From NCBI RefSeq assembly GCF_030232265.1, contig NZ_JASPJK010000002.1, forward strand, positions 124,001-188,000: DNA of 64,000 bases, read 5' to 3'. The DNA is from Corynebacterium sp. MSK041 (GTDB lineage: Bacteria; Actinomycetota; Actinomycetes; Mycobacteriales; Mycobacteriaceae). Below are positions 39,855-49,797 of this stretch, piece after piece. The notes under the pieces were generated by a model. That model searched no databases and was not told the DNA's origin. It saw only the letters and a program-made list of their open reading frames with translations. Numbering within the stretch: position 1 is the stretch's first letter; each line of letters starts with the position of its first letter. The position numbers and the translations under genes were made by a program.

Positions 39855-40664
39855 GGCCATGCCCAGCAGAACAACCGCGAGCCACGTAGCCGGATCCCAG
39901 TTGAATGGCGAGACCGTACCGGCCACAGCATCAAGCGCTACAAACCCGGTTGCAGCGACACCCACCATGGCTGCCACCGGAGTCATCAGACCCAGCAGTA
40001 GGAAAACACCAGCCGCCAGCTGCATTGTCGGCAGCGCAATCGCGAGGATGCGCGGCTCATTGTGGTTAGCCAACTGATCCTGCAGTCCGGCCAACCCTTC
40101 GTTCGTGCCCAACTGGAAGAAAGTTGCCACCGCGGTCAGCGTGAGCACTAGGCCCAGAACAACGCGCAGAATCAGCAGACCAAAGTCGATCGTCCCGCGG
40201 TCCACCGCGACCGGTTGTGCTGCTGGTGCGGGAGTCGTGCCGTCGATAAGCGATGGCTGCTCGGGGCCGTCCGTGGGCTCGAGCGAAACCGTCGATGCGG
40301 TGGCGCCTGCCGCAACCGGTGCAAGCGTCTCTGTCTTCAGACCTTCTGACCGTGCCGGAGCCTCCGTCTTACCGCCAACGATCTTGATCGGCTCCTCGTC
40401 CGCCACAAACTTCTCGGCCGTCTTTTCCGTGGGGACGACCGGCGCTTCTGGCTCCGGTGCGGACTGCGGCTTCGGGGCTGCCGGGAGAACCTCAGTCGGT
40501 GCTGCCTTGCCCGTACGGGTGTAGACATTCGATTCGGATGCGGACGGAATATCATCCAGCGCGGTATCAAGCTCAAGGTCAATGTCCACGTCATTGATGT
40601 CGCGGGCATCTAGGCTCGGCTGTTTCTTGTTCGGATTATTCGGAGTGCTGCCAGTTTCGTTCAT
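39717..40664 (-). CDS. DoxX-family membrane protein with long disordered N-terminus
   Basis: The 315-residue protein has an acidic, Pro/Ala/Glu-rich N-terminal half (to about residue 165, with no hydrophobic segment) and a C-terminal four-helix DoxX-like domain (LLILRVVLGLVLTLTAVATF, LPTMQLAAGVFLLLGLMTPVAAMVG). DoxX proteins are linked to redox homeostasis or quinone chemistry; nothing more specific can be said. ATG 40662-40664. Confidence 0.78.
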   Translation of the reverse strand: MNETGSTPNNPNKKQPSLDARDINDVDIDLELDTALDDIPSASESNVYTRTGKAAPTEVLPAAPKPQSAPEPEAPVVPTEKTAEKFVADEEPIKIVGGKTEAPARSEGLKTETLAPVAAGATASTVSLEPTDGPEQPSLIDGTTPAPAAQPVAVDRGTIDFGLLILRVVLGLVLTLTAVATFFQLGTNEGLAGLQDQLANHNEPRILAIALPTMQLAAGVFLLLGLMTPVAAMVGVAATGFVALDAVAGTVSPFNWDPATWLAVVLLGMALAVQFTGPGLFGVDYSRSWARRPRVSAWIGAAIGLGAAGLLWWFL

Positions 40665-40835
40665 GCACACCAATCTATGGCAGCACCCTGCTGATCCTGG
40701 GGATCTTTCCCGCGTGTACGCCAAGCCATCAACAGAAGCTGGGTGATTCCTGGCCAAAAGGTTGAGTCCACCGCATCAAAACCTGTCTGATACCCTCGAC
40801 TCCGCACGTTTTTTCGATATCTAAAGGTTTTTTAA

Positions 40836-42239
40836 ATGAATAAGTCTCTAAAAGTGGCCCTAGCGCTCGTCGGACTCACAGTGGGTGCTGGCTTTGCGTC
40901 GGGCCAAGAGATCCTTCAATACTTCCTTGCATTCGGCTACCGCGGCATCATCGGTGCTGCCATCGCCGGCATCACCATCGCAGTGTTCAGTGCCTGGGTG
41001 TACCAGCTTGGTTCCTACTACATGGCTGATGACCACAGCGCCGTATTCAAGAGTGTCTCCCACCCATGGCTTGCCCGCTACATGGACGTGACCACAATGT
41101 TCACGCTGTTCTGTATCGGGTTTGTCATGGTCGCCGGTGCCGGGTCCAACCTGAACCAACAGTTTGGGGTCGACACATGGATCGGTTCCGCAATCATGGT
41201 GCTACTGCTCATCGGTTCCGGATTCTTGGACATTGACAAGCTGACCAACGTCATCTCCTTCATCACTCCCCTGCTGATCATCTGCCTTTTGGCTGCATTT
41301 GCAATCACGCTGATGAACATGCCGGAGAATGCGGCCAGCCTCAATGAACTCGCCCAGACGAATACTCCAGCTTCCGGCACGTTCAACAACTGGTTCATCA
41401 CGGCATTGAACTACGCCACCCTGGTGATGATCATGGACTGCTCCATGATGCTCGTCTTCGCCGGCTCCCAAATGAACCCAGCGCAAGCCGGTAAGGGTGG
41501 ACTCCTTGGCGGCATCATCTTCGCTGTGTTGCTGATGATCCTTGTGTTCATCCTGTTCTTCAACATGGAACACATCATGGACGCAGACCTGCCGCTGCTC
41601 ATGGTCTTCTCCACGATGCACCCCGTTGTGGGCACGATCGTGTCCATCATCATCTACCTGATGATCTACAACACCGCCGTTGGCCTCTTCTACGCTCTTG
41701 GCCGCCGCCTCAGCCACGACAAGCCGAAGAAGTTCCGCGCCTACTACGGCATCGTGGTCATGATCGGTTTCGCACTGTCCTTCATTGGCTTCGCTGATCT
41801 CATCGGCTGGGTCTACCCACTCCTTGGCTACCTGGGTCTGATCCTTGGCGTTGTCATGGGTGTTGCTTGGTTCCGCGACCGCGAGAACATCAAGGAGGAG
41901 ACGGAGCGCCGTGAGCGTTTGGCCGAGCTGGCTGAAACCGCACTCGACCCGGAGATGGAAGACCTCACTAGCACACAGCGCGAGGAAGTTGAGGATCTTG
42001 TCTCCGATTCTCACGTTGCGGATCAGGAGCTGTGGCAGTCCGTCCAGGAGGAAGTAGCCGCTGACCTTGATGCAGATCCGGAGAGCGAATTCGACCTCAA
42101 GGACGTTCCGGCTCTCGACCCTGAGTCCGAACAGTACGAAGGCGCACCTGAAACTCAGGATGATGAGATCCAGTGGAAGGCCTACGAGGAGATGTACGAA
42201 ACCGGCGAGTTCCCCGCCGTCAAGCCCGAGTCGAAATAG
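40836..42239 (+). CDS. YkvI-like APC-superfamily transporter
   Basis: This 467-residue protein has about ten membrane segments. It opens with ALVGLTVGAGFASGQEILQYF, the unwound-helix GxGFASGQE signature of the YkvI family of LeuT-fold proteins, and continues FVMVAGAGSNLNQQFG. The last 110 residues are cytosolic and strongly acidic. The substrate is unknown. ATG 40836 follows a T-rich stretch with AAAGG. Confidence 0.8.
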   Translation: MNKSLKVALALVGLTVGAGFASGQEILQYFLAFGYRGIIGAAIAGITIAVFSAWVYQLGSYYMADDHSAVFKSVSHPWLARYMDVTTMFTLFCIGFVMVAGAGSNLNQQFGVDTWIGSAIMVLLLIGSGFLDIDKLTNVISFITPLLIICLLAAFAITLMNMPENAASLNELAQTNTPASGTFNNWFITALNYATLVMIMDCSMMLVFAGSQMNPAQAGKGGLLGGIIFAVLLMILVFILFFNMEHIMDADLPLLMVFSTMHPVVGTIVSIIIYLMIYNTAVGLFYALGRRLSHDKPKKFRAYYGIVVMIGFALSFIGFADLIGWVYPLLGYLGLILGVVMGVAWFRDRENIKEETERRERLAELAETALDPEMEDLTSTQREEVEDLVSDSHVADQELWQSVQEEVAADLDADPESEFDLKDVPALDPESEQYEGAPETQDDEIQWKAYEEMYETGEFPAVKPESK

Positions 42240-42245
42240 CTTTTC

Positions 42246-42256
42246 GCTTATCGACG
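42246..42256 (+). repeat. Copy of the dispersed GCTTATCGACG word (intergenic)
   Basis: GCTTATCGACGCCCCC, beginning seven bases after the transporter stop. Confidence 0.65.
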
Positions 42257-42394
42257 CCCCCAATCCTTTTGCCGGGCCAGCAAATCCGATTGTTTTCTGC
42301 GGGCCTTAACTTTTTTGGGTTTTCGGGAACTCTTCCTGTTCTCGCTGGTCATGCGGCTTCTTTACGTGTTCTGGCACCTGTTTCGGGGCGTGGC

Positions 42395-42431
42395 GCCTGT
42401 GGATAGTTTTTGGGTTATCCACAGGCTTTTT
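42395..42431 (+). terminator. Hairpin with a consensus DnaA box in its arm, followed by a T-run
   Basis: GCCTGTGGATA (42395-42405) pairs with TATCCACAGGC (42416-42426) and is followed by TTTTT. The right arm with its preceding T reads TTATCCACA, the consensus DnaA box. It probably terminates the transporter transcript; the DnaA-box match may be incidental. Confidence 0.65.
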
Positions 42432-42476
42432 GGCCCTTAGCTGCACGTTTCTGATTTTCGGTTTAGTGTGCGTGGC

Positions 42477-43571
42477 ATGAACACTTTTGCAGCACTAGTC
42501 GCGGGTTTAACCAACCCGATCGAGACCCTGGCATCCTTTGATGCCCAGGTCCTCCTCGACGCTGGCTGCAAACCCGCCCTGATTCGCCAATGGACCAAAG
42601 TCCACAAGGTCTACTACGGGAAAACAAAGTTCACCCGCAAACAAGCCAACGCGATTACAGTGGCACGCTCGACGAAGAAGTCCTTGGATCAGCTTGCCTA
42701 CATCGAGAGTCGTCTTGCCGGGATCACAGACCCCGGCAAGAAATGGGAGTTACGCCTTGCCCTGTTGTCGGTCAAGGGAAACTACAAGACGCTGCAGCGT
42801 CGCGCTCAGGACATCGTCCCGGAGGTGGATAAGCCTGCCCCGGAGCCAACAATCCGGTTTGGTCGCTCACGTAAACAGTCCCGCCCCATGAATGTCATGG
42901 GCCCAGAACACGACATGGCAGCCATCGAGTACGCACTACGCCAACAAATCACCAGCGATGGGCCTGCCGGGCCACAGATGTACGAAGCATTCATGACCAT
43001 CCTCGGGCTTCGCCCCGACACTGCGGGCGAGACCCCAGCTCGTATTGCTCCTGCTGTACCCCGTCCACTGATCCTCATCCCATTGGAAGAGCACACCAAG
43101 ATCATCAGTGGTGCCGGCGACGATGTCATCCTGGGGCTAACCGATGGCACCACCATGACCGGTGCGGAATACTTGGCCCAAAATTTTGGGGACGTACTCG
43201 AAGTAGCGGTGTTCCACCCACAAGTTGGTGCGGTCAACCTGTATGACACGCAACGGTTTGCTAACCAGAAGCAACGCGACCTAGCCAGGGCATTATCACC
43301 AACATGTCCGGTACCGGATTGTCGGCATGCGGCGGATAACTGTCAGGTCCACCACATCAAAGCCTGGTCACAGGGTGGGTTAACCAACATGGACAACCTG
43401 GCCACGCTGTGCCGGTATCACAACCGCACCAACGACGATGACCCCGAACACAGCTACCACGGCCGGGTAGACAACATCCGGGGCGCACCCATATGGAGAT
43501 CACCAAACGGACACCTCATCCCCAACACCATCCACCCCTTTGGAGCAATGACACTCCTGTACGGGCGGTAA
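42477..43571 (+). CDS. DUF222/13E12-type HNH endonuclease
   Basis: A 364-residue protein with a helical DUF222-like N-terminus and a C-terminal HNH domain: CPVPDCRHAADNCQVHHIKAWSQGG...NMDNLATLCRYHNRTND. It has paired Cys residues for zinc and the H-H...N...H catalytic pattern. Members of this family occur in many dispersed copies in corynebacteria and mycobacteria and are thought to be selfish or homing-like, though unproven. ATG 42477 is used. The coding region is intact. Confidence 0.88.
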   Translation: MNTFAALVAGLTNPIETLASFDAQVLLDAGCKPALIRQWTKVHKVYYGKTKFTRKQANAITVARSTKKSLDQLAYIESRLAGITDPGKKWELRLALLSVKGNYKTLQRRAQDIVPEVDKPAPEPTIRFGRSRKQSRPMNVMGPEHDMAAIEYALRQQITSDGPAGPQMYEAFMTILGLRPDTAGETPARIAPAVPRPLILIPLEEHTKIISGAGDDVILGLTDGTTMTGAEYLAQNFGDVLEVAVFHPQVGAVNLYDTQRFANQKQRDLARALSPTCPVPDCRHAADNCQVHHIKAWSQGGLTNMDNLATLCRYHNRTNDDDPEHSYHGRVDNIRGAPIWRSPNGHLIPNTIHPFGAMTLLYGR

Positions 43572-43621
43572 CCCACCAAGTAGCCGGCATGTCCGGCCAT
43601 TTGGTGTGCCTAGAAAAGGTT

Positions 43622-43693
43622 GGTTTGACTATCGCCAGTCATGCGCAGCAAAACCGCAGGTCGCTGAGCGCTGCACGGTGCGATAGTCAAACC
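43622..43693. repeat. Long inverted repeat between the HNH gene and gatB
   Basis: GGTTTGACTATCGC (43622-43635) and GCGATAGTCAAACC (43680-43693) are perfect 14-base arms around a 44-base centre. No T-run follows either arm. Confidence 0.75.
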
Positions 43694-43758
43694 GCTCATC
43701 AATGCGAAGGCCCCAGCAGCGAGGAAAGGCTGTCTGGGGCGTCGGGTGCGTCGAGAAG

Positions 43759-45261
43759 CTAGTCGGCGAGTTTCTTCGCGATGATCTCGTTGATCGACTT
43801 CGGATCCGCCTTGCCCTGCGTTGCCTTCATCACCGCACCCACGATGGCGCCGGTGACCTTGGTGTTTCCGGCCTTGTACTTCTCCACGATGTCCGGGTTG
43901 GCCGCAAGCGCTTCATCAACTGCTGCCTCGATCGCGCTGTCATCGCGGACGACTTCGAGGCCACGCTTAGCCACGACCTCATCGACATTGCCCTCACCGG
44001 CAATCACACCGTCGAGTGCCTGGCGGGCGAGCTTCGTGGTGAGCTTGCCTTCCTTCACCAGTGCTACAACACGCGCGACATCTGCGGGCGTGACCCCAAG
44101 CGCATCAAGATCGGTGCCCGCCTCATTCGCCTTACCAGCGATGTAGGACACCCACCATGCGCGCGCCTCGTCCGGGGTGGTGCCGGCGTCCACTGTGTCC
44201 GCGATGAGGTCGAGTGCACCGGCGTTGACCAGATCACGGAATTCCTTCTCCGGCAGCTGCCACTCCTCTTGGATGCGTGCGCGGCGGACCCACGGCAACT
44301 CGGGCAGTGTTGCGCGGATTTCCTCGACCCACTCCGGCTTGGCAATCACTGGTGGCAGGTCCGGGTCGTTGAAGTAGCGGTACTCGCTTGCCTCTTCCTT
44401 CGGTCGGCCCTTGGAGGTTGAACCATCCGTTTCCTGGTAGTGGCGGGTTTCCTGAACGATCTCCCCGCCCGCTTCGAGCACAGCAGCATGGCGCTGCATT
44501 TCGTAGCGCACAGCCTGTTCGACGGACTTCAAAGAGTTAATGTTCTTGGTCTCCGTACGGGTACCAAACTTCTCCTGGCCCTTGGGGCGCAGGGACACGT
44601 TCGCATCACAGCGCATGGAGCCTTGGTCCATGCGAGCATCAGACACGCCGAGCGCCTTGACCAGCTCACGCAGCGCAGCAACATACGCGCGGGCAACTTC
44701 AGGGGCACGCTCCCCTGCACCAACGATCGGCTTGGTCACGATCTCAATGAGTGGGACACCAGCACGGTTGCAATCCACCAGCGAAGCTGTCGCGCCAGAG
44801 ATTCGGCCAGATGCGGAACCCAGGTGGGTCAGTTTGCCCGTGTCTTCCTCCATGTGGGCGCGTTCGATGTCGACGCGCCACTCGGTGCCGTCGTCAAGCA
44901 GAACGTCGAGGTAACCGTCGTATGCAATCGGCTCGTCGTACTGCGAAATCTGGTAGTTCTTCGGCTGGTCCGGGTAGAAGTAATTCTTGCGGGCGAAGCG
45001 GGAGGATTCTGCGATCTTGCAGTTAAGAGCAAGGCCGATCTTGATGGCCCACTCCACGCCTTTGGCGTTCACCACCGGAAGTGCACCTGGCAAGCCCAGC
45101 GATACTGGGTCGATGTTGGTGTTTGGCTCCGCACCAAAGTGCGCGGAGGAGGTGGAGAACATCTTCGTCTCAGTAGAGAGCTCGACGTGCACCTCAAGGC
45201 CCATAACTGGGTCGTACTTTTCCAGTACCTCGTCGTAATCCATCAGGTCGTACGCAGTCAT
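43759..45261 (-). CDS. gatB: Aspartyl/glutamyl-tRNA amidotransferase subunit B
   Basis: Kinase/tRNA-binding subunit of GatCAB, which converts Glu-tRNA-Gln to Gln-tRNA-Gln. The 500 residues contain [27 protein letters not shown]-type [21 protein letters not shown] and the C-terminal helical tail domain. ATG 45259-45261. It is split from gatC-gatA by about 6 kb holding BASS, nad, GNAT, pfkA and MFS genes. Confidence 0.97.
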   Translation of the reverse strand: MTAYDLMDYDEVLEKYDPVMGLEVHVELSTETKMFSTSSAHFGAEPNTNIDPVSLGLPGALPVVNAKGVEWAIKIGLALNCKIAESSRFARKNYFYPDQPKNYQISQYDEPIAYDGYLDVLLDDGTEWRVDIERAHMEEDTGKLTHLGSASGRISGATASLVDCNRAGVPLIEIVTKPIVGAGERAPEVARAYVAALRELVKALGVSDARMDQGSMRCDANVSLRPKGQEKFGTRTETKNINSLKSVEQAVRYEMQRHAAVLEAGGEIVQETRHYQETDGSTSKGRPKEEASEYRYFNDPDLPPVIAKPEWVEEIRATLPELPWVRRARIQEEWQLPEKEFRDLVNAGALDLIADTVDAGTTPDEARAWWVSYIAGKANEAGTDLDALGVTPADVARVVALVKEGKLTTKLARQALDGVIAGEGNVDEVVAKRGLEVVRDDSAIEAAVDEALAANPDIVEKYKAGNTKVTGAIVGAVMKATQGKADPKSINEIIAKKLAD

Positions 45262-45310
45262 AGTTGACCAGTGTAGTGCGCTTCCTCTGGTGCCGAGACG
45301 ATAGCTCCCG

Positions 45311-46273
45311 TTACTGCTTCTTTCGGTCCTTCGCACGGAAGAGAAGCGCCAGCACCGCACCGGACAGGTTATGCCAGACGGAGAACACCGCGCCAGGCAG
45401 AGCGGCCAGTGGACTGAGGTAGGTGGTAGCCAGCGTTGCTGCCATGCCGGAGTTCTGCATGCCCACTTCAACGGCCATGGTGCGCGAGGTTGCCTCCGGC
45501 TGGCCCGTGACCTTGCCGGTGAGGTAGCCAAGCAGGTACCCGATCGCGTTGTGCAGGATCACTGCGATGAGGACGATAAGGCCCGCCTGTGCGAGCTTGT
45601 CGCGCGAACCTGCGACAACGATGGCCACGATCATCGCGATGGCCGTCACAGAGACCCATGGGAGTGCAGGCAGAAGCTTTTCGACGAACCTCGGAGCCAG
45701 AAAACGCACCAACAGCCCCAGCCCAACAGGCAGGACAACCATCTTCAGGATGGACAGCGCCATCGGTCCAGCACTGACATCCATGTGCTCACCTGCCAGC
45801 CACAGTGTCAGAAGTGGGGTGAGCAGGGGCGCCAGCAGTGTGGACACGGATGTCATGGTCACGGACATGGCGACGTCACCACGTGCCAAGTACGACACAA
45901 CGTTGGAGGAGGTCCCGCCTGGGGCACAGCCGACAAGGATCACGCCTGCCGCGATTTCGGGTGGCAAACCCAACGCCCACGTCAGTGCGACGGCAGCCAA
46001 TGGCATGATGACAAACTGCGCCACCACACCGATGACCACTGGCAGGGGTTTCTTCGCCACAAACACGAAGTCCTTGCCCGTCAGTGTCAGGCCCATGCCG
46101 AACATGACGATGCCCAGCAGCCACGTGGTCCACCCCGAAATCGGTGCGACAACGCTGGGCGCGGCGAAACCGATAACACCGCCGGCAATCACCAACAAGG
46201 GAAAGCCAAGTGTTGCGATGAAAGCAGAGCGCTCTTCATTGCGCTTGTTCTGTTCAATTTCCGTTGATTCCAT
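45311..46273 (-). CDS. Bile acid:sodium symporter family (BASS) transporter
   Basis: Membrane protein of 320 residues with about ten helices. It shows [11 protein letters not shown] and [39 protein letters not shown], the Na+-site signature of the family, and [14 protein letters not shown]. Members carry bile acids, pantoate or other organic anions with sodium; the substrate here is unknown. ATG 46271-46273. Confidence 0.9.
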   Translation of the reverse strand: MESTEIEQNKRNEERSAFIATLGFPLLVIAGGVIGFAAPSVVAPISGWTTWLLGIVMFGMGLTLTGKDFVFVAKKPLPVVIGVVAQFVIMPLAAVALTWALGLPPEIAAGVILVGCAPGGTSSNVVSYLARGDVAMSVTMTSVSTLLAPLLTPLLTLWLAGEHMDVSAGPMALSILKMVVLPVGLGLLVRFLAPRFVEKLLPALPWVSVTAIAMIVAIVVAGSRDKLAQAGLIVLIAVILHNAIGYLLGYLTGKVTGQPEATSRTMAVEVGMQNSGMAATLATTYLSPLAALPGAVFSVWHNLSGAVLALLFRAKDRKKQ

Positions 46274-46316
46274 ACAGCGGACAATAGCTCCCACTGTGTG
46301 AAACTTGTGTTTTGGG

Positions 46317-46329
46317 GGTCAACTTGACC
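46317..46329. promoter_or_regulatory. Palindrome GGTCAACTTGACC upstream of nadA
   Basis: A perfect 13-base palindrome (six-base arms), 33 bases upstream of the nadA ATG. It could be the operator of an NAD-biosynthesis regulator; no such regulator gene is adjacent. Confidence 0.4.
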
Positions 46330-46362
46330 TTGTTTGGATGAAAAGCGGGCTACATTGAACAC

Positions 46363-47316
46363 ATGTGGACCGATGAAGTGCAAAAACTGAAGGAAGAACG
46401 TAACGCCGTCATTCTGGCGCACAATTACCAAATCCCAGAAATTCAGGACGTCGCTGATTTCACTGGTGACTCCTTGGCTCTTTCCCGCATCGCCGCAGAA
46501 ACTGACGCAGACGTGATTGTGTTCTGCGGTGTGCACTTCATGGCAGAAAGCGCAAGAATTCTTAGCCCGGACAAAACCGTGCTTATCCCGGATGCGAAAG
46601 CTGGGTGCTCACTCGCGGATTCCATCACCGCTGAGCAGCTCCAGCAGTGGAAGGAAGAATTCCCCGACGCCGTCGTGGTCAGCTACGTCAACACCACGGC
46701 AGACGTGAAAGCACTCACCGATATCTGCTGCACCTCGTCTAATGCGGTGGAGGTCGTCGCGTCCATCGATCCGGACAAGGAGATTCTCTTCTGCCCCGAC
46801 CAGTTCCTTGGCGCGCACGTGAAGCGCGAGACTGGCCGGGACAACATGCACATCTGGGCCGGCGAGTGCCACGTCCACGCTGGCATCAATGGTAAGCAGT
46901 TGGCTGATCAGGCAGCTGCTCACCCGGATGCGCCACTGTATATTCACCCGGAGTGCGGTTGCGCGAACTCCGCGATCTACCTGGCTGGTGAAGGCGTCAT
47001 CGATCCTGACCGCGTGCACATGCTATCCACCGGGGGCATGCTCGACCAGGCCGCACAAGATACGGAAGGCACCGTGCTCGTGGCCACTGAGGTGGGCATG
47101 CTCCACCAGCTGCAACTGAAATCCCCGAACACCGACTTCCAGCCGGTGAACCCGCAGGCTTCGTGCTCGTACATGAAGATGATCACACCGGGGAAGCTCG
47201 TGGCCTGCCTGCGCGAGATGAAGGATGACGTCACAGTCCCAGAGGATGTCGCGGCGAAGGCACGGCGGTCGCTGGAGCGCATGATCGCCATCGGTAATCC
47301 AGGCAGTGGGGAGTAA
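46363..47316 (+). CDS. nadA: Quinolinate synthase
   Basis: Condenses iminoaspartate with dihydroxyacetone phosphate to quinolinate using a [4Fe-4S] cluster. The 317 residues include [24 protein letters not shown] at the N-terminus, and the three cluster-region cysteines appear in CCTSSNA, HPECGC and [11 protein letters not shown] 46363. The gene is followed by nadC after four bases. No nadB (aspartate oxidase) is in the window. Confidence 0.97.
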   Translation: MWTDEVQKLKEERNAVILAHNYQIPEIQDVADFTGDSLALSRIAAETDADVIVFCGVHFMAESARILSPDKTVLIPDAKAGCSLADSITAEQLQQWKEEFPDAVVVSYVNTTADVKALTDICCTSSNAVEVVASIDPDKEILFCPDQFLGAHVKRETGRDNMHIWAGECHVHAGINGKQLADQAAAHPDAPLYIHPECGCANSAIYLAGEGVIDPDRVHMLSTGGMLDQAAQDTEGTVLVATEVGMLHQLQLKSPNTDFQPVNPQASCSYMKMITPGKLVACLREMKDDVTVPEDVAAKARRSLERMIAIGNPGSGE

Positions 47317-47320
47317 ACCA

Positions 47321-48169
47321 ATGCAGAGTTTGAACAAAGACGCCACGTTGCAACTCATTCGGCTTGGACTCGGTGAAGATTTCGCGCATGGTCCAGATGC
47401 CACCACCGAAGCGACCATCGATGCGGACGCACAGCTGACCGCAGCCCTTATCCCCCGACAACCAGGCGTTATCGCTGGACTCGACGCCGCGCGGTGGACG
47501 TTCACTGAGGTGTCCCCCGCCATCGCGGTGGAGGTCCACGCATCCGACGGGGACGCTGTCGCACCCGGTGATCACCTAGCCACTATTTCCGGCCCAGCGC
47601 GCGCCATCCTGTCAGCAGAGCGTACCGCCCTGAACCTGCTGACCTACGCCAGTGGCATTGCCACTCACACCAGCCAGTGGACTCAGGAGCTCGCGGGAAC
47701 GCACGCCCGCGTGCGGGACTCCCGCAAGACGCTGCCCGGCTACCGCGACCTGGCTAAGTACGCCGTGCGCTGCGGCGGTGGAGCCAATCACCGCATGAGT
47801 CTGGGGGACGCCGTGCTCATCAAGGACAACCACGTCGCCAGCGTGGGAAGCGTCGCCGAAGCTTATCGACGCACCATCGAAGCCTTCCCCCACCTCCCCC
47901 GCGAAATCGAAGTCGATGACCTTAAGCAACTAGAGCAGGTGCTTGTATTCAAACCAGACCTGGTGATGCTGGACAATTTTGGTGTGGAGGGGACGCGGGA
48001 GGCCGTCGATAAGCGAAATGCTTTGTCATCAGAGACGAAGCTGGAATCCTCGGGCGGACTCACGCTTGACGTTGCACGTGCTTATGCGGAGACGGGCGTG
48101 GACTACCTTGCCGTCGGCGCACTCACACACTCCGTGAGGGTCTTGGACATCGGGCTGGATGCAATCTAG
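47321..48169 (+). CDS. nadC: Nicotinate-nucleotide pyrophosphorylase (quinolinate phosphoribosyltransferase)
   Basis: Makes nicotinate mononucleotide from quinolinate and PRPP. The 282 residues contain RTALNLLTYASGIAT, the active-site RDSRKTLPGYRDLAKYAVRCGGGANHR and DYLAVGALTHS. ATG 47321 follows GGGGAG. Two copies of the dispersed GCTTATCGACG word lie inside the coding sequence (47861 and 48004). The end overlaps a convergent acetyltransferase by four bases. Confidence 0.97.
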   Translation: MQSLNKDATLQLIRLGLGEDFAHGPDATTEATIDADAQLTAALIPRQPGVIAGLDAARWTFTEVSPAIAVEVHASDGDAVAPGDHLATISGPARAILSAERTALNLLTYASGIATHTSQWTQELAGTHARVRDSRKTLPGYRDLAKYAVRCGGGANHRMSLGDAVLIKDNHVASVGSVAEAYRRTIEAFPHLPREIEVDDLKQLEQVLVFKPDLVMLDNFGVEGTREAVDKRNALSSETKLESSGGLTLDVARAYAETGVDYLAVGALTHSVRVLDIGLDAI

Positions 48170-48747
48170 CGACGCAGATTCGCCAGCAGCGCAGTTTTCA
48201 CCTCAGGCCACTCGGTGTCCAAGATCGAGTACACGCACGTGTCGCGGACAAGCCCGCTCTTAAGAATCTTGTGGCGGCGCAGCACACCGTCAAGCTTGGC
48301 ACCAAGGCTCTCAATGGCCGCGCGCGACTGGCGGTTCATGTAATGCGTACGAATCTCCACACGCAAGCAGCCAAGCGCCTCGAATGCGCGCTGCAGCAAC
48401 AGCAACTTCGCGGCCTTGTTGATCGGGGTGCCCTGCGCGTCTTTGGCCAACCAGGTCGAGCCGATCTCGATGTTCCTGTTCGCAGGATCCGGGTGGAAGA
48501 AGGTAGTCACGCCGATCGCTTGCCCCTCTGGATTCACAATCGCCCACGGTGCGCGGGACCCCTGCTTCTGCTGCGACAGGAGGGCATCGATGTAAGCGGG
48601 CACGCCCTCCGGCGTGGGGATGTGGTCCTGGTACCACAGCTCCGAGAGGTCCCCGACGTGCGCTGCGAGGGATTCCGTATGCTCGTGGCTCAGCGGCTCC
48701 AACGTAACCCACTCGTTGGACATGGTGGGGGTATCGCAAAAATTCAT
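48166..48747 (-). CDS. GNAT-family N-acetyltransferase (RimJ/RimL type)
   Basis: A 193-residue acetyltransferase: VTLEPLSHEHTESL at the N-terminus, the acetyl-CoA region NRNIEIGSTWLAKDAQGTPINKAAKLLLLQ and the RVEIRTHYMNRQSRAAIESLGAKLDG motif. The substrate is unknown (ribosomal protein N-terminus or small molecule). The start ATG 48745-48747 shares one base with the pfkA stop (TAATG), implying translational coupling. Confidence 0.88.
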   Translation of the reverse strand: MNFCDTPTMSNEWVTLEPLSHEHTESLAAHVGDLSELWYQDHIPTPEGVPAYIDALLSQQKQGSRAPWAIVNPEGQAIGVTTFFHPDPANRNIEIGSTWLAKDAQGTPINKAAKLLLLQRAFEALGCLRVEIRTHYMNRQSRAAIESLGAKLDGVLRRHKILKSGLVRDTCVYSILDTEWPEVKTALLANLRR

Positions 48748-49778
48748 TAGCCGAACATAGCGCGCGCAGTCTTATACCGGTGCTCCGGCACACGCTTCAA
48801 CGTGCCCACGGCGTCTTCCAGTGGAACGAGATCAATGTTCTCACCGTGCAGGGCCACGGACATACCAAAATTACCTTCGTGCGCGGCACGTGCCGCATGA
48901 ACGCCGTAGCGGGTAGCCAAAACACGGTCATAGGCCGTGGGCGTGCCACCGCGCTGGATGTGGCCCAGAACCGTCGTGCGTACGTCATAGCCCAGGCGCT
49001 TGTGAATCTCATCGCCGATGATCTGGCCCATGCCCTTGAAGGTCTTGTGGCCGAACTCATCTTCTTCGCCCAGGCCGGCATCCATCGTGCCTTCCTTCGG
49101 CACAGCACCTTCGGCGACGACGATGATGCCGTACTTCTCCCCCATCTGGAACCGACGTTCCATTGCCTTACAGATGTCCTCAATGTCGAAAGGATCCTCG
49201 GGGATCACCGTGTAATGCGCACCGCCAGCCATGCCGGCGTGCAGCGCGATCCAGCCGACGTGGCGCCCCATTACCTCAACGATGAGGATGCGGTTGTGGG
49301 ATTCCGCCGTGGTGTGCAGGCGATCAATCGCGTCCGTGGCCACGGATACGGCGGTGTCAAAGCCGAAGGTGTAGTCGGTGGCATTGACATCATTGTCAAT
49401 CGTCTTCGGCACACCCACCACCGGGATGCCGTTGTCAGAGAGGAACTTCGCGCCTTTAAGAGTGCCCTCACCACCAATGGCGATGAGCGCATCCACTCCC
49501 GCATCCACCAAGTTCGCCTTAATCTGATCAATCCCAGACTTGAACTTGTCTGGGTGCAGGCGGCCCGTGCCCAAGATGGTGCCGCCGCGCAGCAGGATGG
49601 AATCCATATACGCGTCGTCGTAAAGATCTTCGCGCAGATCATCCATGAGACCCACCCAGCCATCGCGGTAACCCACCACCGTGGAACCGAACTCGGAGCT
49701 CGCGGTGCGGACGATGCCGCGGATAACAGCATTCAGGCCGGGGCAGTCGCCTCCGGAGGTCAGTGTGGCAAGACGCAT
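48747..49778 (-). CDS. pfkA: 6-phosphofructokinase
   Basis: Phosphorylates fructose-6-phosphate in glycolysis. The 343 residues begin [19 protein letters not shown], with [10 protein letters not shown] and [20 protein letters not shown]. The Gly in GGEGT (E. coli position 104) marks an ATP user, while the Lys in PKTIDND is shared with pyrophosphate enzymes. This mixed pattern is typical of actinobacterial ATP-dependent PfkA. ATG 49776-49778; the frame is open upstream but the family starts here. Confidence 0.96.
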   Translation of the reverse strand: MRLATLTSGGDCPGLNAVIRGIVRTASSEFGSTVVGYRDGWVGLMDDLREDLYDDAYMDSILLRGGTILGTGRLHPDKFKSGIDQIKANLVDAGVDALIAIGGEGTLKGAKFLSDNGIPVVGVPKTIDNDVNATDYTFGFDTAVSVATDAIDRLHTTAESHNRILIVEVMGRHVGWIALHAGMAGGAHYTVIPEDPFDIEDICKAMERRFQMGEKYGIIVVAEGAVPKEGTMDAGLGEEDEFGHKTFKGMGQIIGDEIHKRLGYDVRTTVLGHIQRGGTPTAYDRVLATRYGVHAARAAHEGNFGMSVALHGENIDLVPLEDAVGTLKRVPEHRYKTARAMFG

Positions 49779-49797
49779 GAACCCCACACTAGCGCGA

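Noticed and set aside
42477..43571. HNH gene as part of a restriction-modification system
   Set aside because: No methyltransferase or specificity gene is adjacent; the DUF222/13E12 family normally stands alone.
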